This document shows positions 33,526-45,960 of a stretch of DNA of 64,000 bases, piece after piece. Source of the stretch: Cryptomeria japonica (taxonomy: Eukaryota > Streptophyta > Pinopsida > Cupressales > Cupressaceae); contig NC_081409.1 of assembly GCF_030272615.1 (NCBI RefSeq), positions 618,745,255 through 618,809,254 of the forward strand, in the 5' to 3' direction. The notes beneath the pieces were generated by a model. The model did not search any database and had not been told where the DNA came from. It saw nothing but the letters and a program-made list of their open reading frames with translations. The number at the start of each line of letters is the position of its first letter. Within the stretch, counting starts at the first letter, position 1. A program made the translations under genes and the position numbers.

Positions 33526-34592
33526 TGTTAGGACCCAAAGGCAACTGGGAGGGGGGGTGAATCAGTTGTCTAATAATTTCAACCCAAATATAACTTAACC
33601 AAACTTGATACTTAATACCGGTAAACCAAACTTAATGTCAGTAAATAGGTTAACAGTTAATATCAATATCGGTGAAACTTAATGCATGAAACAGAAAGAG
33701 AAACAACATCCACAAGACATAACACATAGATTTGTACATGAAAACCCTGTAAGGGGAAAAACCACGGTGGGAAGCCTTACCTACAATTAGATGATACTAC
33801 AGTAGATAGTATGTTTATACAAATGGGGTCTGCACATGCAGAAAGGCTACCTGCCTATAGCTCATTGCTCAATCACAAGAATGAGAGTCTCATTGACTAT
33901 AATTGGATGATTAAATCTAATGATAATGTACTGCTCAAAGTAGCATCTCCAATGTTGGATTCAATATCGATTAAGCTCTGATTAACTCCTTCAAACCTTC
34001 CTTGAATCTTCAAATGATGTCTGAGTGAGTAGCTCTACTTATATTCACATATACCAAATATCACAACCTTACCATACCATATTACATTGCATTTCAATAA
34101 TCTCACAAATGAGATCTTACATATATACCAAAACCTAAGACCAAATGTGTAGGTCAGCTTACTAAGAATAGTACAATAAAATCAATTACAAGTCAAGATC
34201 TGATGCATCATGTCGGTTCAACAACAATATTAATTGATTAAACCATCTCCATAACATGTCGTGCTGATCTGGAATAGATAACACATGTCAGTCCACAACC
34301 TAGACTAATTTGCCTGTAATAGAAAATATGTCAACCCAATTAGACCAATAAACAAATCTCCAAAACCAAGTGTCCAAACCATGTCTTTGATATAACCAAG
34401 TGATCTCCAGATGATAACAAGTCATCCTCAGTGCTGGTGAACAATATAACCTGTTGGTGAACCAAATACCGGTGACTATGCAAAAGTCACTGAACTTGTC
34501 GATGAACATAACCAAAGATCTCCAGAAGGATAAGTGTTAATAAGTGTTGACATCAATGACAAAACCAATGCAACATATCCATAATACCAACA
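33526..34592 (-). repeat. Copia B 5' LTR
   Basis: A 1067 bp copy of 27914-28959 with scattered substitutions and a short extra segment near 33610-33640. Confidence 0.95.
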
Positions 34593-35480
34593 TTTATGTC
34601 ATAGGTTCATATATTTGATCAGCAGATTAGCGCTTTTAAGCATTAAACCGCTTTTGTAACACAATTTTTCTCTTTTAGTTCCATAGAGCAGTGCTTTCAA
34701 GCAATAGAATAGCACATTTGTCCCATAAGTTAGCACTTTTGACAAAAAGGTTAGCGCAAATGCATTCTCACATCTAAGGAAGATGGTATTTCTACACATC
34801 AGACCAAAATTTCAAAGTTAGTGTCAGATACCCTCTTTAAGTAGAGTTTTCTTTAAACTATTGCAGACCTTCAAACTAGTTCGATAATTGTGTTACCAAT
34901 CCAATAGGATATTTCCAAAGGTTTTCATAAGCATAAAACATTCAACAAGTTAGTGATTCAACCATCTCAAGTGCAAAAATCAACATCATTATCAGTTTAT
35001 CATCGGGATATATTGAATCCTCTATCACGAAACTTGATCATATCCACCTTTTGTTCATTATCTTGGATATATCATTCCTATTTTGAACCTAGGTTATATC
35101 AAAATCAGAATTGCACTCACATTGGAATCAAGCAAAATTGTAAGCCATCATATACTTATATGACTTTTAAGTATCGCCTTAAAAAAAGAAAACCCAGTTA
35201 TAAGGCTATTCAGAAGAGGATAAGATTATTGTATATCAATCGCAAGATCTTGTTAAACAATAGAACATTCCTACACCATTTTCGTCATTATTTGCATGGT
35301 TACAAGACAAAATTTGATAGAGCACTTTTGTAAGGAAATTCTTTTCAACAAAAGGATGTTTTATCACAACAAACCAATAACAGTGGTAAAATCAACAAAG
35401 CTTATCTTCCTAAACCAATAATCACCTATGGGGTTGTATTTAGAAGGTCAAAAACTTGAGAACTTTTTTGAAGCAATCAC
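34593..35480 (+). other. Element C leader, continued; doubtful ORF 34953-35333
   Basis: The TTAGCGCTTTTG repeats continue to about 34760. An open frame of 126 codons at 34953-35333 encodes a Lys/Arg/Tyr-rich peptide (FKYRLKKRKPSYKAIQKR). Upstream extra frames are known in some Tat elements, but element A has no match here and I see no domain, so I do not call a gene. Confidence 0.4.
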
Positions 35481-36980
35481 ATGCTAGTTTGGACTAGAGC
35501 TCAATACAAGCAATTTAGAAAACAACAAAAACATATAGAAGAAGATAATTCAATGTTTCAAACTTTTGGGTATACGGATGTTGATGAAGAAGCAGTCAAT
35601 AACACCATTAGAAACCTTGAGAAAAATTTTAAATCTGACAAACTAATGGAAAAATTACTGGAGAAACAAAAGGAAAAATACCTGCTAATGTTGGCAAAAT
35701 CAGGAGCTAAATTGTCACAAGACTTTAACATAGAAAGTTTGAAACAAGATGCAGAGACGAGTAATAATCTAAACACATATGATCCAAATAACGAGGATGT
35801 AAACAAAGTAAACCATGAGGAAACAAGAGGAGATAAAACAAGAAAAGACCATGATGATACAAGAAGGGAGCATGGTGATAGAAGAACTTATGAGGATACA
35901 AGGATAATTCGTATTGATAATCCTTTGTTAACTCTCGCTCAACAAATGCAAACCTTACAACAACAAATACAGGATATGCAGAATGGAATGAGTTCCAAGA
36001 AATATTCATTGGAGGACATCTGTCCATATCCTTTTGACAAAATTTTAAACATGATACCATTCCCATAACATTGTTAAATCCCTAAATATGATAAATATGA
36101 TGGGAAATGTGATCCTCAAGATCACATTAGTGAATTTTACACTATGAGTATGGAATTTGCACACGATGAAACATACCTGATGCGTCTATTCCCTAGGAGT
36201 TTAAATGGACAATCAATGGAATGGTTCTGAAGACTACCATCTGGAATTAAATCTTTTGTAGAACTTGTGAACAGATTTATCTCACAATACTCCTACAATG
36301 TAAGAAATAAGATAACAATTCTAGATTTATGTAATGTTAAGCAAAAGAATAGTGAATCGTTCATGGTCTTTTTACAGCGATGGAAACAAATATTTAATAG
36401 GTATCCAAGAGATGTACCTGATCAAGAGAAAATGGACATATTCATTGGCAACCTTATCAGTGAAATGAGTTACCATCTAAAAATACAATGTCCTCCTCCT
36501 TTTGCTAAGATGATTGAAAATGGTTTAAAGATAGAAGACATGGTGGTAAAGAAAGGAGAGCTAAAGCTTTACAATAATTCCTACAATAACAATCATAACA
36601 ATAACAACAACAATAACAAAAAAAATAACAATGACAACCCTAAATTATTGTCAAAGATTAGGGATTTTATCAATGGAGGAAATGATGAAAATAATGCTAC
36701 AAAACAACAACCAATCTTAAATTTATCAAGTCAAATCCCAAGCAATAACAATCAAGAGAACAATAAATCCAAGTATTTCTTCTCCAATCCTCTCAGGAAA
36801 TTCACAAACATTGGAGAACCCTTGGAATCAACTTTGAAAACTCTTCTTGCAAATTAATTGATTACTTTATGAGAAGAAAGAAACTATGAACCACAAGTCA
36901 AACCTAAATGGTGGAATGATAATCATTTTTGCAATTACCATCGAAACAAAGGACACCAAGCTAATGATTGTGAAAGATTG
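35481..36980 (+). pseudogene. gag: Element C gag, decayed
   Basis: The frame opens MLVWTRAQYKQFRKQQ. The N-terminal part is charged and helical (LEKNFKSDKLMEKLLEKQKE). The capsid core has ICPYPFDKILNMIPFP, PKYDKYDGKCDPQDHI, YLMRLFPRSLNGQSMEWF and CNVKQKNSESFMVFLQRW, closely parallel to element A. An Asn-rich stretch follows (36570-36630). The knuckle CNYHRNKGHQANDC at 36930-36971 is CX2HX4HX4C, as in A. Apart from stops at about 36066, 36075, 36228, 36855 and 36868 the whole gene stays in one frame. Confidence 0.85.
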
Positions 36981-37079
36981 AAGCACCTTACTCAAGATTT
37001 AATCGATAATGAAACTATCACAGTGGTTAGTCATAAGACGAACAGATCACATCTAGCATTCAAAACTCCACTTCCAAAC

Positions 37080-37910
37080 TATTGAAAAGGTGAACAATCT
37101 AAATCAAAATATGACAAAGGCAAAGCTAAAGTGATCTACACTTATACGTATGATGATGTGGTAAATGTCATCATAGTTAAAGATAACACACCTTCAGAAC
37201 CAATCAACATCATTACGAGAAGCACAGTGAAGGTTACATTTTTTAGTATGACAAATGAATCAACATCCACGTCATGATAATACAACTTAGTGGAAAAATT
37301 GCAAAGGATACCCACTCAAATATTAATTTTAGAGCTCCTCAAAGTTTCACCTATGCATAAGGAAATTTTGGAAAAATCTCTAATGGAAACAATAGTTTCA
37401 AAAGACCTAGATGTGGATCAGTTCCAAAACATGGTGGGACACCTTATAGCCACTCATTGCTTATCATTTTCTAAAAATGATGATGCATCCTTGCAACATC
37501 CTCACAATTCTCCCTTACATGTTGAGGTCACCATTCATAAAAATTGTGTCAAACATGTACTCATAGATGGTGGAGTTGGCTTAAACATTTGTTCATTGAG
37601 TTTAATAAAGGCTATGGGATATTCAGAAAATGCAGTAGATCCAAAGAAGAAAATAACTATTAAGGCTTGTGATGAAGAAGACCATTCTTCTAAAGGAATT
37701 GTGGTGTTACCAATCAAAATAGGAAATGTGGAAAGGAATACATTATGCCAGGTTTTAGACTTGAATGTGCCTTATAACTTTTGGGAAGACCATGGATTCA
37801 CAACATGCAAGCAGTTCCCTCTACATATCACTAGTGTGTAAAGTTTCCTCATGAGGGACAATAAGTCACTATAGTCATGGACACCAACCAATATTGCAAT
37901 AATATGAAAC
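37080..37910 (+). pseudogene. pro: Element C protease region, decayed
   Basis: NLVEKLQRIPTQILILELLK precedes an aspartic protease with HVLIDGGVGLNICSLSLIKA (about 37552-37611); DGG matches element A. A small deletion near 37782 shifts the frame, after which GRPWIHNMQAVPSTYH can be read. The region is collinear with 5850-6480 of element A. Confidence 0.8.
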
Positions 37911-38119
37911 CAACACAAGATACATGATTACCACATAGCAGAGAAATAGTTTATCCCACCAAAGAAATTCAAGAAAATTTATGGGAAACCTTTGAGAAAA
38001 AGCTCAAATTAAATGATGAAGGAATGAGAAAATATTCTTTACATATCTTGCCACTTTCACCTAAATCATATGGAAAGCCTACAAATGTTCAACCATAGAT
38101 CTCAGAAAAATTAGTAGAA

Positions 38120-38405
38120 CTATTTGATGGGGCATTTGTTAGAGCGGGAACACTTGTAGAAGAAACCCAAGACAAGGAAATTCTTAGTTGGTTGTACAAA
38201 GATGAAAATGGTACTATAACAACAACTGCAGAAGTCAATATTCCCATAGAGCAATATGGAAATGGTTATAAGATCATGTAAAAAATAGGATATGAAGGAA
38301 AAGGACCAATTGGTAAGTGACAAGAAGGTATTTCAAAACCTATTTGTCCTCACTTACATTCTAAAGAAGATAAATCAGGACTGGGATATCCAAAATTAGA
38401 GTGAA
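38120..38405 (+). pseudogene. G-patch-like segment after protease, element C
   Basis: The G-patch is a short glycine-rich nucleic-acid-binding or helicase-activating motif, also known after the protease in some retroviruses. Here a frame reads ILSWLYKDENGTITTTAEV, then YGNGYKIM, a stop, KIGYEGKGPIGK, a stop, QEGISKPI and GLGYPK (38261-38394). The pattern IM.KIGYEGKG.IGK.QEGI.KPI...GLGY fits the motif in order and spacing. Two stops break it. Element A diverges just before this point, so presence there cannot be judged. Confidence 0.6.
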
Positions 38406-38709
38406 AACAACACCATTATCAACATCCAAGGTGGAGAAAGAAAGTAGTCCCTAAAGAATAGCCATGGCAAGAAAAGATACACCAAGAAACATAAATAGTA
38501 GCCAACAAACAAAAACAAGAAGAATATGAGAAACAACAAGAAGAACCTACAATCAAATGAGAAGAAGAATCTTGCAAACAAGTTCAAGGAATACAAACAA
38601 GTGTTGAATCTAATCACGATATTCCAGAAGCATTGAAAGAACAAATGGCCAAAATCAGAGAACTTTTCACACCATATAATTGTTGGCATTATAACAGACA
38701 AGGAGAGAT

Positions 38710-40175
38710 TGTTGGTATTTCAATAAGGATATTGAGAAGGTTGTTGATGATTATGGATATAACTGATTAAGGATGTTTACTATCTTAATATTATTATTTT
38801 GTCATTGATTTCAAGAAATTGATTTTCTAATTCAGTATGATGTTGCCATATCTTAAAAAGTATGATTTGATGAGTATAAAGATGTCGGTAAAAGACACGG
38901 AAATAATGTGATGAATAAGGGGAGAAATAAGTTATTCAATGGGCAACTATTACCGAGTTAGACAATGATGAGATCATGATGTTTAGATTGTTTTGATATC
39001 CTACATATGTTATTAATTGTAAGGTTAATACTATACTATGTTACCCTAAGGAACCTAGTCGGTAAACCCTAAAGTTATTGCTATCGGTTAATGAAGGTAG
39101 AACGTCTACCGAGTGAAGTTTAGTATTTACCAAGTGAAGTTTAGTATTTACCGAGTTGCAACCGAGTAGTAACGGAATGCATTGAATGAATAAAAGCATT
39201 ATTTAATGAAGGAAGCTGATGAGCTGGCTATGATTAAATGATTGGTATGCCATGCATGAAGTTTGTTAAGAATCTATGGCAAAGGAAAATCGGTAGGAAC
39301 ATCTATAGCTTAGATTGAACCGCAATACCCTAGCACAAGTTCCAAGAAATGTATGCAAGTTCCAAGGCAGGGTAAAATGTTTTTCAGATCGAAGGATACA
39401 TTAAACCTGATCAAAGTTTGAAGATCTGATGGCTATGATTGATCATGGGAAATGTGATCAAGGAGATTAAGCGGTCAGCAAATTGTTTATAAATAAGGAA
39501 CTGTTGATAAATAATGTATGTGGGCAAATGTATGCATAGGGATGCTACATAGTGATTACTGAGCACAAAAGCTTGAAGACCTATTTTGAGTAACAGAGTA
39601 TAGAGCCTAGTAGATGGACAAGATAAGTCCTATTGTATTGAGTAAATAAGAATCTGCTTTAGCATTTTAGATGTGAAGTTGCAGATAGATTTTTATTACT
39701 GTTATTTTGTAAAGTGACAGAAAATCTCTTAACGGAGTGGACTTAATAGTCTTATTTGTTAAACCCTATAGCAAGGTGACATTCTGATTGAGTGTTTGAA
39801 ATCCTTTAACAAGGTCACTTCTAACAAGGTGAAGATCCTAACAGATCTGAGGGAAATCCCTTAACCGGGTCACATCTAGCAATGTGTCTGTAATCTTTAA
39901 CAGGATTTGCTTTTAACTGAGCATACTCTAGAAGAGTATATTTCTTAGTGGGTCCGAAATTCCACAGTGATTTTTCCCTATTTGAGTTTCCACGTTAAAT
40001 CTGGTGTTATGAGTGTTATGATGTTTATATGCTTTTGAGTTTGCATGTTTAGCAGTTTTGGTTATATTATTGAAGTATATGTTACTGAGGTTGAATCTAT
40101 TGTTTTTATGAAAGATTAAGTTTGTATGATTCACCCCCCCCTCTCATCTTATTAGCTTGGCATCTGTACTTAACA
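38710..40175 (+). mobile_element. Copia LTR I inside element C pol
   Basis: The insert starts TGTTGGTATTTC and ends CTTAACA, with the copia mark GATTCACCCCCCCCTCTC near 40130. TTAAGTATCAGAACT follows directly, close to the Met primer site ATTGGTATCAGAGCT. So it is a 5' LTR with a few bases of internal sequence, or a solo LTR with a chance match. No matching duplication is seen (GAGAT before, TTAAG after). A CTTAACAAGGT-type tandem repeat at about 39715-39930 is also found in the LTRs of copia D. Confidence 0.75.
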
Positions 40176-41330
40176 TTAAGTATCAGAACTATCAATAATA
40201 TTATTGCTAGATATAGTGGTGTAATCCTAGACAATGGTTCAGAGACAGATTCAAATGAATATGAATGGGGTCCAAATCTATCATCTAGTGTATCAAGTGA
40301 AGAAAAGGATGAAGAACAAGAAGTTATTACAAATGAAGACTCATCTTTCACAAAACAAAGAATAGAGTTGGAAAAAAGACAAGAAGAAATCAGAATTCAG
40401 AGGAAAGAGGCATATACAAAACAACAAAAGCAAGAGGATGAAAAAGAACAAGAAGTAACACCACAAGAAACACAAACAGTTAATGATCCAATGTCATAAA
40501 ATCAACAAAATATTAGATTTCTATCAAATGTTGAGCAAGACATACCAAGGTATGGAAGAACCATGGAAGAACTAATAGATAGTCAAGCAGGATTAACTAT
40601 TAGTCCAGAAGAAGATGAGTTCGAGAGAAGACAAAAGATAGAAAAATAATCCTCTATGTCATGTACACAAGTATGCCAACTTCAAAATACAAATGAATCT
40701 ATTGAAATTAATCAAGAAGCAACTTGTAGTATTAAATATGTATGTGTTGATATAATCCATTCATTTGAGGGACAAATGTTACATGAAGAGTCACTTGATT
40801 GTGAATCACAAAATACCAATCCTGATTTCGTTAGAGCTTATTGGAGAGCACTTGGGAGAGACTATCCTCAAGAGAGTTCTATCTATGACATTACCTACTC
40901 TACACCAAATTATGACTATTATGTCATGAACCTTGAACCACCTAACAATGATGATGACTATGGCTTACCCCTTCTTCATCCAGAACTAATTGATTGGGAT
41001 AACCTAGAAAACCCTAAATTTGATGTCTTTTCCAATGACCATGACTTAGTTGTATATCTTAATTGTGTTGAACCCATAACATCTAAGATATCTTTCATCA
41101 CAAAATCAAGTAACGTTTCTTGCAGTCAGTAGAATGCCAAACTTTCCAGTCACAAAATTGAAAAAAACAAGGAAAAGGACCTAGTGTTGAAAACCATTTC
41201 ATGGCAGCACTAGATAAATCAAGAGAAAAAATAAAGGATGTATATGAAAGTGAAATCCTCTTTGCAGCGCTAGAATATGGAAAGTTTGACATCCCCCCTG
41301 CATATTTTTAGGAGAGATCTGCTATTCTAA
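40176..41330 (+). pseudogene. Element C linker between protease and reverse transcriptase
   Basis: This coding-like stretch follows insert I: NNIIARYSGVILDNG, then an acidic Glu/Gln/Lys-rich region (KRQEEIRIQRKEAYTKQQKQ) and a 158-codon frame 40656-41132 with DYYVMNLEPPNNDDDYGLPL. No enzymatic domain is recognised. It ends in LFAALEYGKFDIPPAYF near 41265-41310, which leads into the reverse transcriptase. It is the spacer of a Tat polyprotein. Confidence 0.6.
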
Positions 41331-42340
41331 TAGAGCCAACAGAAGCAATAAACATTGGCACAATAAAGGATCCTAAGATACTTCATCCCGCTGCATCATT
41401 ATCAGATGAAGAAAGGAAATAATACATAGAATTCTTCAAACAAAGACAAATAAATTTTTCTTGGTCCTATGCAGAAATGCCAAGACTTGATCCAGATCTT
41501 ATCATGCATCATTTCAATGTGAATTTAAAAGAAAAACTAGTTAAAAAAAAGCTAAGGAAGATGCATCCTCACATTGCTCTCCTTGTAAAAGCTTAGCTAA
41601 AGAAACTATTGGATGTGGGTCTCATAAGAGCTGTTGCCTATCCAGAATGGGTTTCAAGCATTGTGCCAGTGTAAAATCCAGATAAAAGCATAAGAGTCTG
41701 CAGCAATTTTAGAGATTTGAATAAGGCATGTCCCAAAGATGATTTCCCACTACCCAACATTGATATAATTGTAGATTTATTAGCAAGACATGGGATGTTT
41801 TCATTAATGGATGAATTCTCAGGGTACAATCAAATAAGAATTTCCCCTGAAGATCAAGAAAAGACAACATTCACCTATACATGGGGTACTTATTGCTGGA
41901 ATGCTATGCCATTTGGGCTTAAGAATGCAGGAGCAACTTATCAAAGAGCCATGACAATGATTTTCCATGATATGATACATACATTTATGGAAGATTATGT
42001 AGATGATATACTTGCAAAATCTCATACAAGGAAAAAACATTTGAACATCTTGGGCAAAATATTTGATAGGCTCGAACAATATCAGTTAAGATTGAATCCA
42101 AAGAAATGTGCATTTGGAGTAACCTCTAGAAAAATTCTTGGGTACATTATATTAGCTCATGGAATTGAAGTAGATCTAGAAAAGGTCAAAGCTATCATGG
42201 AAATGGAGTCACCTAGAAACATAAGTAAATTACGTTCTCTACAATCAAAAGATTTGTCTCTTAATTAGTAGATAGATGTCATCCATTCACTCATCTTTTA
42301 CATAAGAATGTTCCATTCAAATGGGATCAGAAGTGAGAAG
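41331..42340 (+). pseudogene. rt: Element C reverse transcriptase
   Basis: Copies genomic RNA into DNA. Motifs in order: INFSWSYAEMPRLDPDLIMH, LLDVGLIRAVAYPEWVSSIV, RVCSNFRDLNKACPKDDFPL, ARHGMFSLMDEFSGYNQIRI, WNAMPFGLKNAGATYQRAM and the catalytic box YVDDILAKS, all typical of Tat. The clean part is 41717-42268. Stops near 41595 and 41673 and a frameshift after 42230 inactivate it. The catalytic YVDD pair is intact. Confidence 0.9.
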
Positions 42341-42765
42341 AAGCTTTAATGCAAATCAAAGAATATTTGATGATTCCTCCAATACTTGTATCACCAATCA
42401 AAGGGAAACCATTGTTACTTTGCATCTTAGCAACAATTGTATCACTAGGAGCTCTTTTAGCACAACATGATGAAGAAGGGAAAGAAAGAGAAGTGTATTA
42501 CATCAGTAGAACACTTGTAGGATATGAATTGAAATATACATCAATTGAGAAGACATGCCTAGAAGTTGTATTCTCAACTCAGAAAATGTGATATTATATG
42601 CTGACTCGTTCTATGAAACTAATAGCAAAAATTGATCCACTAAAGTATTTGTTGAACAAGTCAACTTTGACAGGCAAACTGGCAAAATGGGTTATGGTAC
42701 TAAGTGAGTTTGATATAGAATATGTTGATCAAAAATCTATTAAAGGATAGGTCATTGCTGATCAA
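42340..42765 (+). pseudogene. rnh: Element C first RNase H
   Basis: This is the usual Ty3/gypsy RNase H directly after reverse transcriptase: GALLAQHDEEGKEREVYYIS, RTLVGYELKYTSIEKTCLEV and LAKWVMVLSEFDIEYVDQKS. Stops fall near 42589 and 42750. In Tat elements this domain is often considered degenerate because a second one follows. Confidence 0.8.
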
Positions 42766-43240
42766 TTGGTTGAAGCACCCTTACAAGATGACATACCATT
42801 GCTCATTGAATTTATTGATGCAGACATTCTGACAATAAGCACAAAGTTTTGGGAATTGTATTTTGATGGTTCCTATACACAATATGGATCAGGCGCTGGA
42901 GTTTTTTTCATCACACCTCAGGGACGCACAATTCCAAAATCATATAGACTGTGGTTTCCATGCACAAACAATATTGCAGAATATGAAGCATTGACTATTG
43001 GGCTCAAAATGGCTATTGAATGGAATATTAAGGAATTACATATTTATGGTGATTCACTGCTTATAATCAACCAAATAAATGATGGTTATCAAACTAAATA
43101 TGACAAGATCATGCCTTACAAATAGTTGGTAGAAGAGTTTAAAGAACATTTTGAAGAAATATCATTCACTTAGATCCCAAGAAATGATTATAAAGCAACA
43201 GATAAAATGGCTATGATAGAATCTCTTTTGCAGAATTACA
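42766..43240 (+). pseudogene. Element C second, archaeal-type RNase H
   Basis: A second RNase H follows: WELYFDGSYTQYGSGAGVFF with the first Asp in FDGS, CTNNIAEYEALTIGLKMAIE with the Glu in AEYEAL, and ELHIYGDSLLIINQINDGYQ with the Asp in GDS. The catalytic residues are all present. This archaeal-type domain is a known acquisition of the Tat lineage and assigns element C to it. A stop at about 43125 cuts the end. Confidence 0.9.
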
Positions 43241-43479
43241 AGAATTAACAATGTTATGAATTCCTGGTGGAAGATATCTTGAATCTTACCATTGAATCCC
43301 ATCATACCCACATGATTATCCATATATCTGGAACCGATAAATATTTATACAACCAAACTTATCAATACTTTAAAGAGAATATCCTTCCTCCTGACCTATC
43401 TCACAATTAGAGAAGAAATTTTATTTGTCAGTCATCTTGCTATACTATTATTGTTGTACCTTATATAGGAGAGGTCTAG

Positions 43480-44486
43480 TTATCACTTTATTGAGTTGTC
43501 TCGAACAAGAATAATCTGAGAAATTTCTTAACAAAGTTCACACAGGTATTTATGGCACACAATCAAGTGGATTAATGCTAGCTAAGAAACTTATTCGTTT
43601 GGGTTACTATTGACCTACTATGGAGAGAGATTCATTTACATATGCTAAGAAATGCAAACAATGCCAGATCCATGGGAATCTCATCCACGCACTAGCACAA
43701 GAATTGCATCCTATGGCAAGATCATGTACATTCTCCCAATGGGGTCTTGATTTCGTAGGTAAGATAAAACCTTCATCCTCTAATGGACATAAGTTCATTA
43801 TGACCGCTACAAAGTATTTCACTAAATGGATTGAAGAAGTACCTTTGATGAAAGTGACAAGAAAACAAATATTATCATTCATCTTGAATTATAATATGTC
43901 GCTATGGAGTCCCTATGACCATTATCACTAATAATGGATGACCATTTAAGAATCAAGATGTGAAGGAACTATGTGAGCAATTTCATATTCAACATAGGTT
44001 TTCTACACCATATTATCCATAGGAAAATGGTCAAACTGAGGCATCAAATAAAGCAATCTTTGAAAATCTTGAAGAAAACAGTCGATGAAGTTGGTAAAGA
44101 TTGGCACATTCAGCTAAATCCCGCTCTTTGGGCATATCGAACCAGCATTCTCACACCAATGGAGGAAACTCCATATTGCTTAGTCTATGGATCAGAAGCC
44201 ATATTACCAGTAGAAGTAGAGATACATTCTCTACAAGTTTCCTTGAAAGGTCTTATACCAAAAGAAGAACAACGAGTCTCTAGACTTCAAGAACTTGAGA
44301 TGATTCAGGAACGTCGCCAAAATGGAATAGATCATTTGAAGGCTTATCAATAGAGAATGGTGAGAAGTTATAATCATAGTGTCAAGCCACACATTTTTTA
44401 GATTGGAGATATAGTTCTAAGGGAGAATCTGACAAATCAGCAAGACCGAGAAAAGAAGGGAAAATTTTAACCAAATTGGTTAGGTC
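43480..44486 (+). pseudogene. int: Element C integrase, 5' part
   Basis: The finger reads VHTGIYGTQSSGLMLAKKL and CKQCQIHGN; the second His of the usual GxHxSG is Gln. The core has WGLDFVGKI with the first catalytic Asp and TATKYFTKWIEEVPL, where Asp is usual in place of Lys. Downstream, WAYRTSILTPMEETPYCLVY and VYGSEAILPVEVEI are typical. The frame shifts around 43910-43990 and has many stops. The coding sequence is cut at 44486 by copia D and resumes at 53404. Confidence 0.85.
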
Positions 44487-45946
44487 TGATAACTCAATCA
44501 TGAACAGATAGTACCAAACCGGTACTGAGAGGGGGGGTGAATAAGTACAGACAAAAACACATTCCTAAAACTGGTTTGTCAATAGACACTATGTTTTGGT
44601 AGACAAACAGTAACACCGGTCTTAAACAGAGTACAACCGGCAAAACCCAGAATAACTAAGACAAGCATAAACTAGTTGACACTTATCTTTTCATACAATC
44701 TAATAATTCATTTCCATTTCACCCTAGTGCATGGATAGGTAATCTATCATCAAAGATATATAAATAGCTAGATCAACATGATTTACCTTTAGACACAAAT
44801 CACTTAAACCATCACATGAATAACACCACACATGACACACAAATTTTTTCACGTGGAAACCCAACTGGGAAAAACCACGGTGGGGATGAATACCCACAAG
44901 CTATTTTTGAACTCTTTATAAGTTCACTCTGTTAGGAGCCTTGTCTGGTTAAAGACTAATACAATAGGTTCTGTTGAGAACCGATCCTATTAGGGATCAC
45001 CTACTTAAGGGATGGCTAGAATACCCCATTAAGGGTTAAACCCTATTAAAAGTTACCTTGTTAGAGGATTTCAAGAACTCAATGGTTTTGAGTCACCCTA
45101 TCAAAGGATTTATAGTAAGCTGATTACAGCTATCCTGTTAAGGGATTTCCCAACTATTGAAGTGGTTAGAGATCAATAGGTATTACAATGATCTGGTAAC
45201 AACACTCAATGCCAATGCAGATCCACTTTAGCTCATCTTCACCTTCTGCACTTACACTCTGCAGGTATCACTTCTCCCCTTTGGTCTGGCAAGAATCATG
45301 TATCTCTTCACTTGGATACACACACATAACTTTTGCCAACAACCTAAGAAACAAACACAACATTGACCTTATAGGAAACAAATAGGTCGGTAGCATAAAC
45401 CCTAAACCCTAAACCTATTAGGTTAAGCAATTCAAACTGTTCAATCCTGACCATTGAGCACATTGCATTAAATGCAACAATCTTGAACCGATCTCAACAT
45501 ATTCTCCATCATTCATTTTCCACCACTTTCATGGCAACTGATAACCCATCATGCATTTTCAACATTTACAGACTTCACTCATTCTCAAGGTAGATAGGAA
45601 CAATCTCCTTCATGCAAGATCCTTCATGCGCACAAGGCTGACATGGCAACAAGATCTGTTCTTCATTACAATGCTAATTCATCACACAAAGTCACCGATT
45701 GAGTCACATAGGCTTGAAGCACTTCAACCAGAAGCCATGAAGTTAAGACTACCAACCGGTAGTCATACAAAGCTTCCATGTACCAGTTCCTATATCAACA
45801 TGTCGATTCACCTTGAACAAACACACCGGTTCTTGGTAACATACCGGTTCTTGGTAACATACCGGTTCTCTCTTCTTTAGCATATTGACATTAATGACAA
45901 CAAACAATGTCATCATGTCCTCATATCGGTTCACATAATGCAAACA
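44487..45946 (-). repeat. Copia D 3' LTR
   Basis: This 1460 bp LTR contains three TAAACCC telomere-like units (45396-45416), an ATACCGGTTCTTGGTAAC tandem of two and a half copies (45825-45867), and a GTTAAGGG-type array at about 44930-45160. Confidence 0.95.
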
Positions 45947-45960
45947 ATCTCCCCCTTTGG
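45947..45960 (-). promoter_or_regulatory. Copia D polypurine tract
   Basis: On the - strand CCAAAGGGGGAGAT directly precedes the 3' LTR. Confidence 0.8.

Larger units (their letters stand above)
27914..34592 (-). mobile_element. Copia element B, nested in the leader of C
   Basis: LTRs (27914-28959 and 33526-34592) read TGTTGGTATTAT...CCTAACA on the - strand. The flanks are ATTAT and TTTAT, a duplication with one mismatch. Primer site and polypurine tract are intact. Order on the - strand is gag, protease, integrase, reverse transcriptase, RNase H, which defines Ty1/copia. The gag frame is open and pol lies in one frame from about 31994 to 29310, broken only by stops, plus one small frameshift near 31960. 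It is the best preserved element here. It split a run of C leader repeats (27839-27913 joins 34593 on). Confidence 0.95.

Noticed and set aside
45396-45416. Interstitial telomere
   Set aside because: Only three units, and they lie at the same place in both copia D LTRs.
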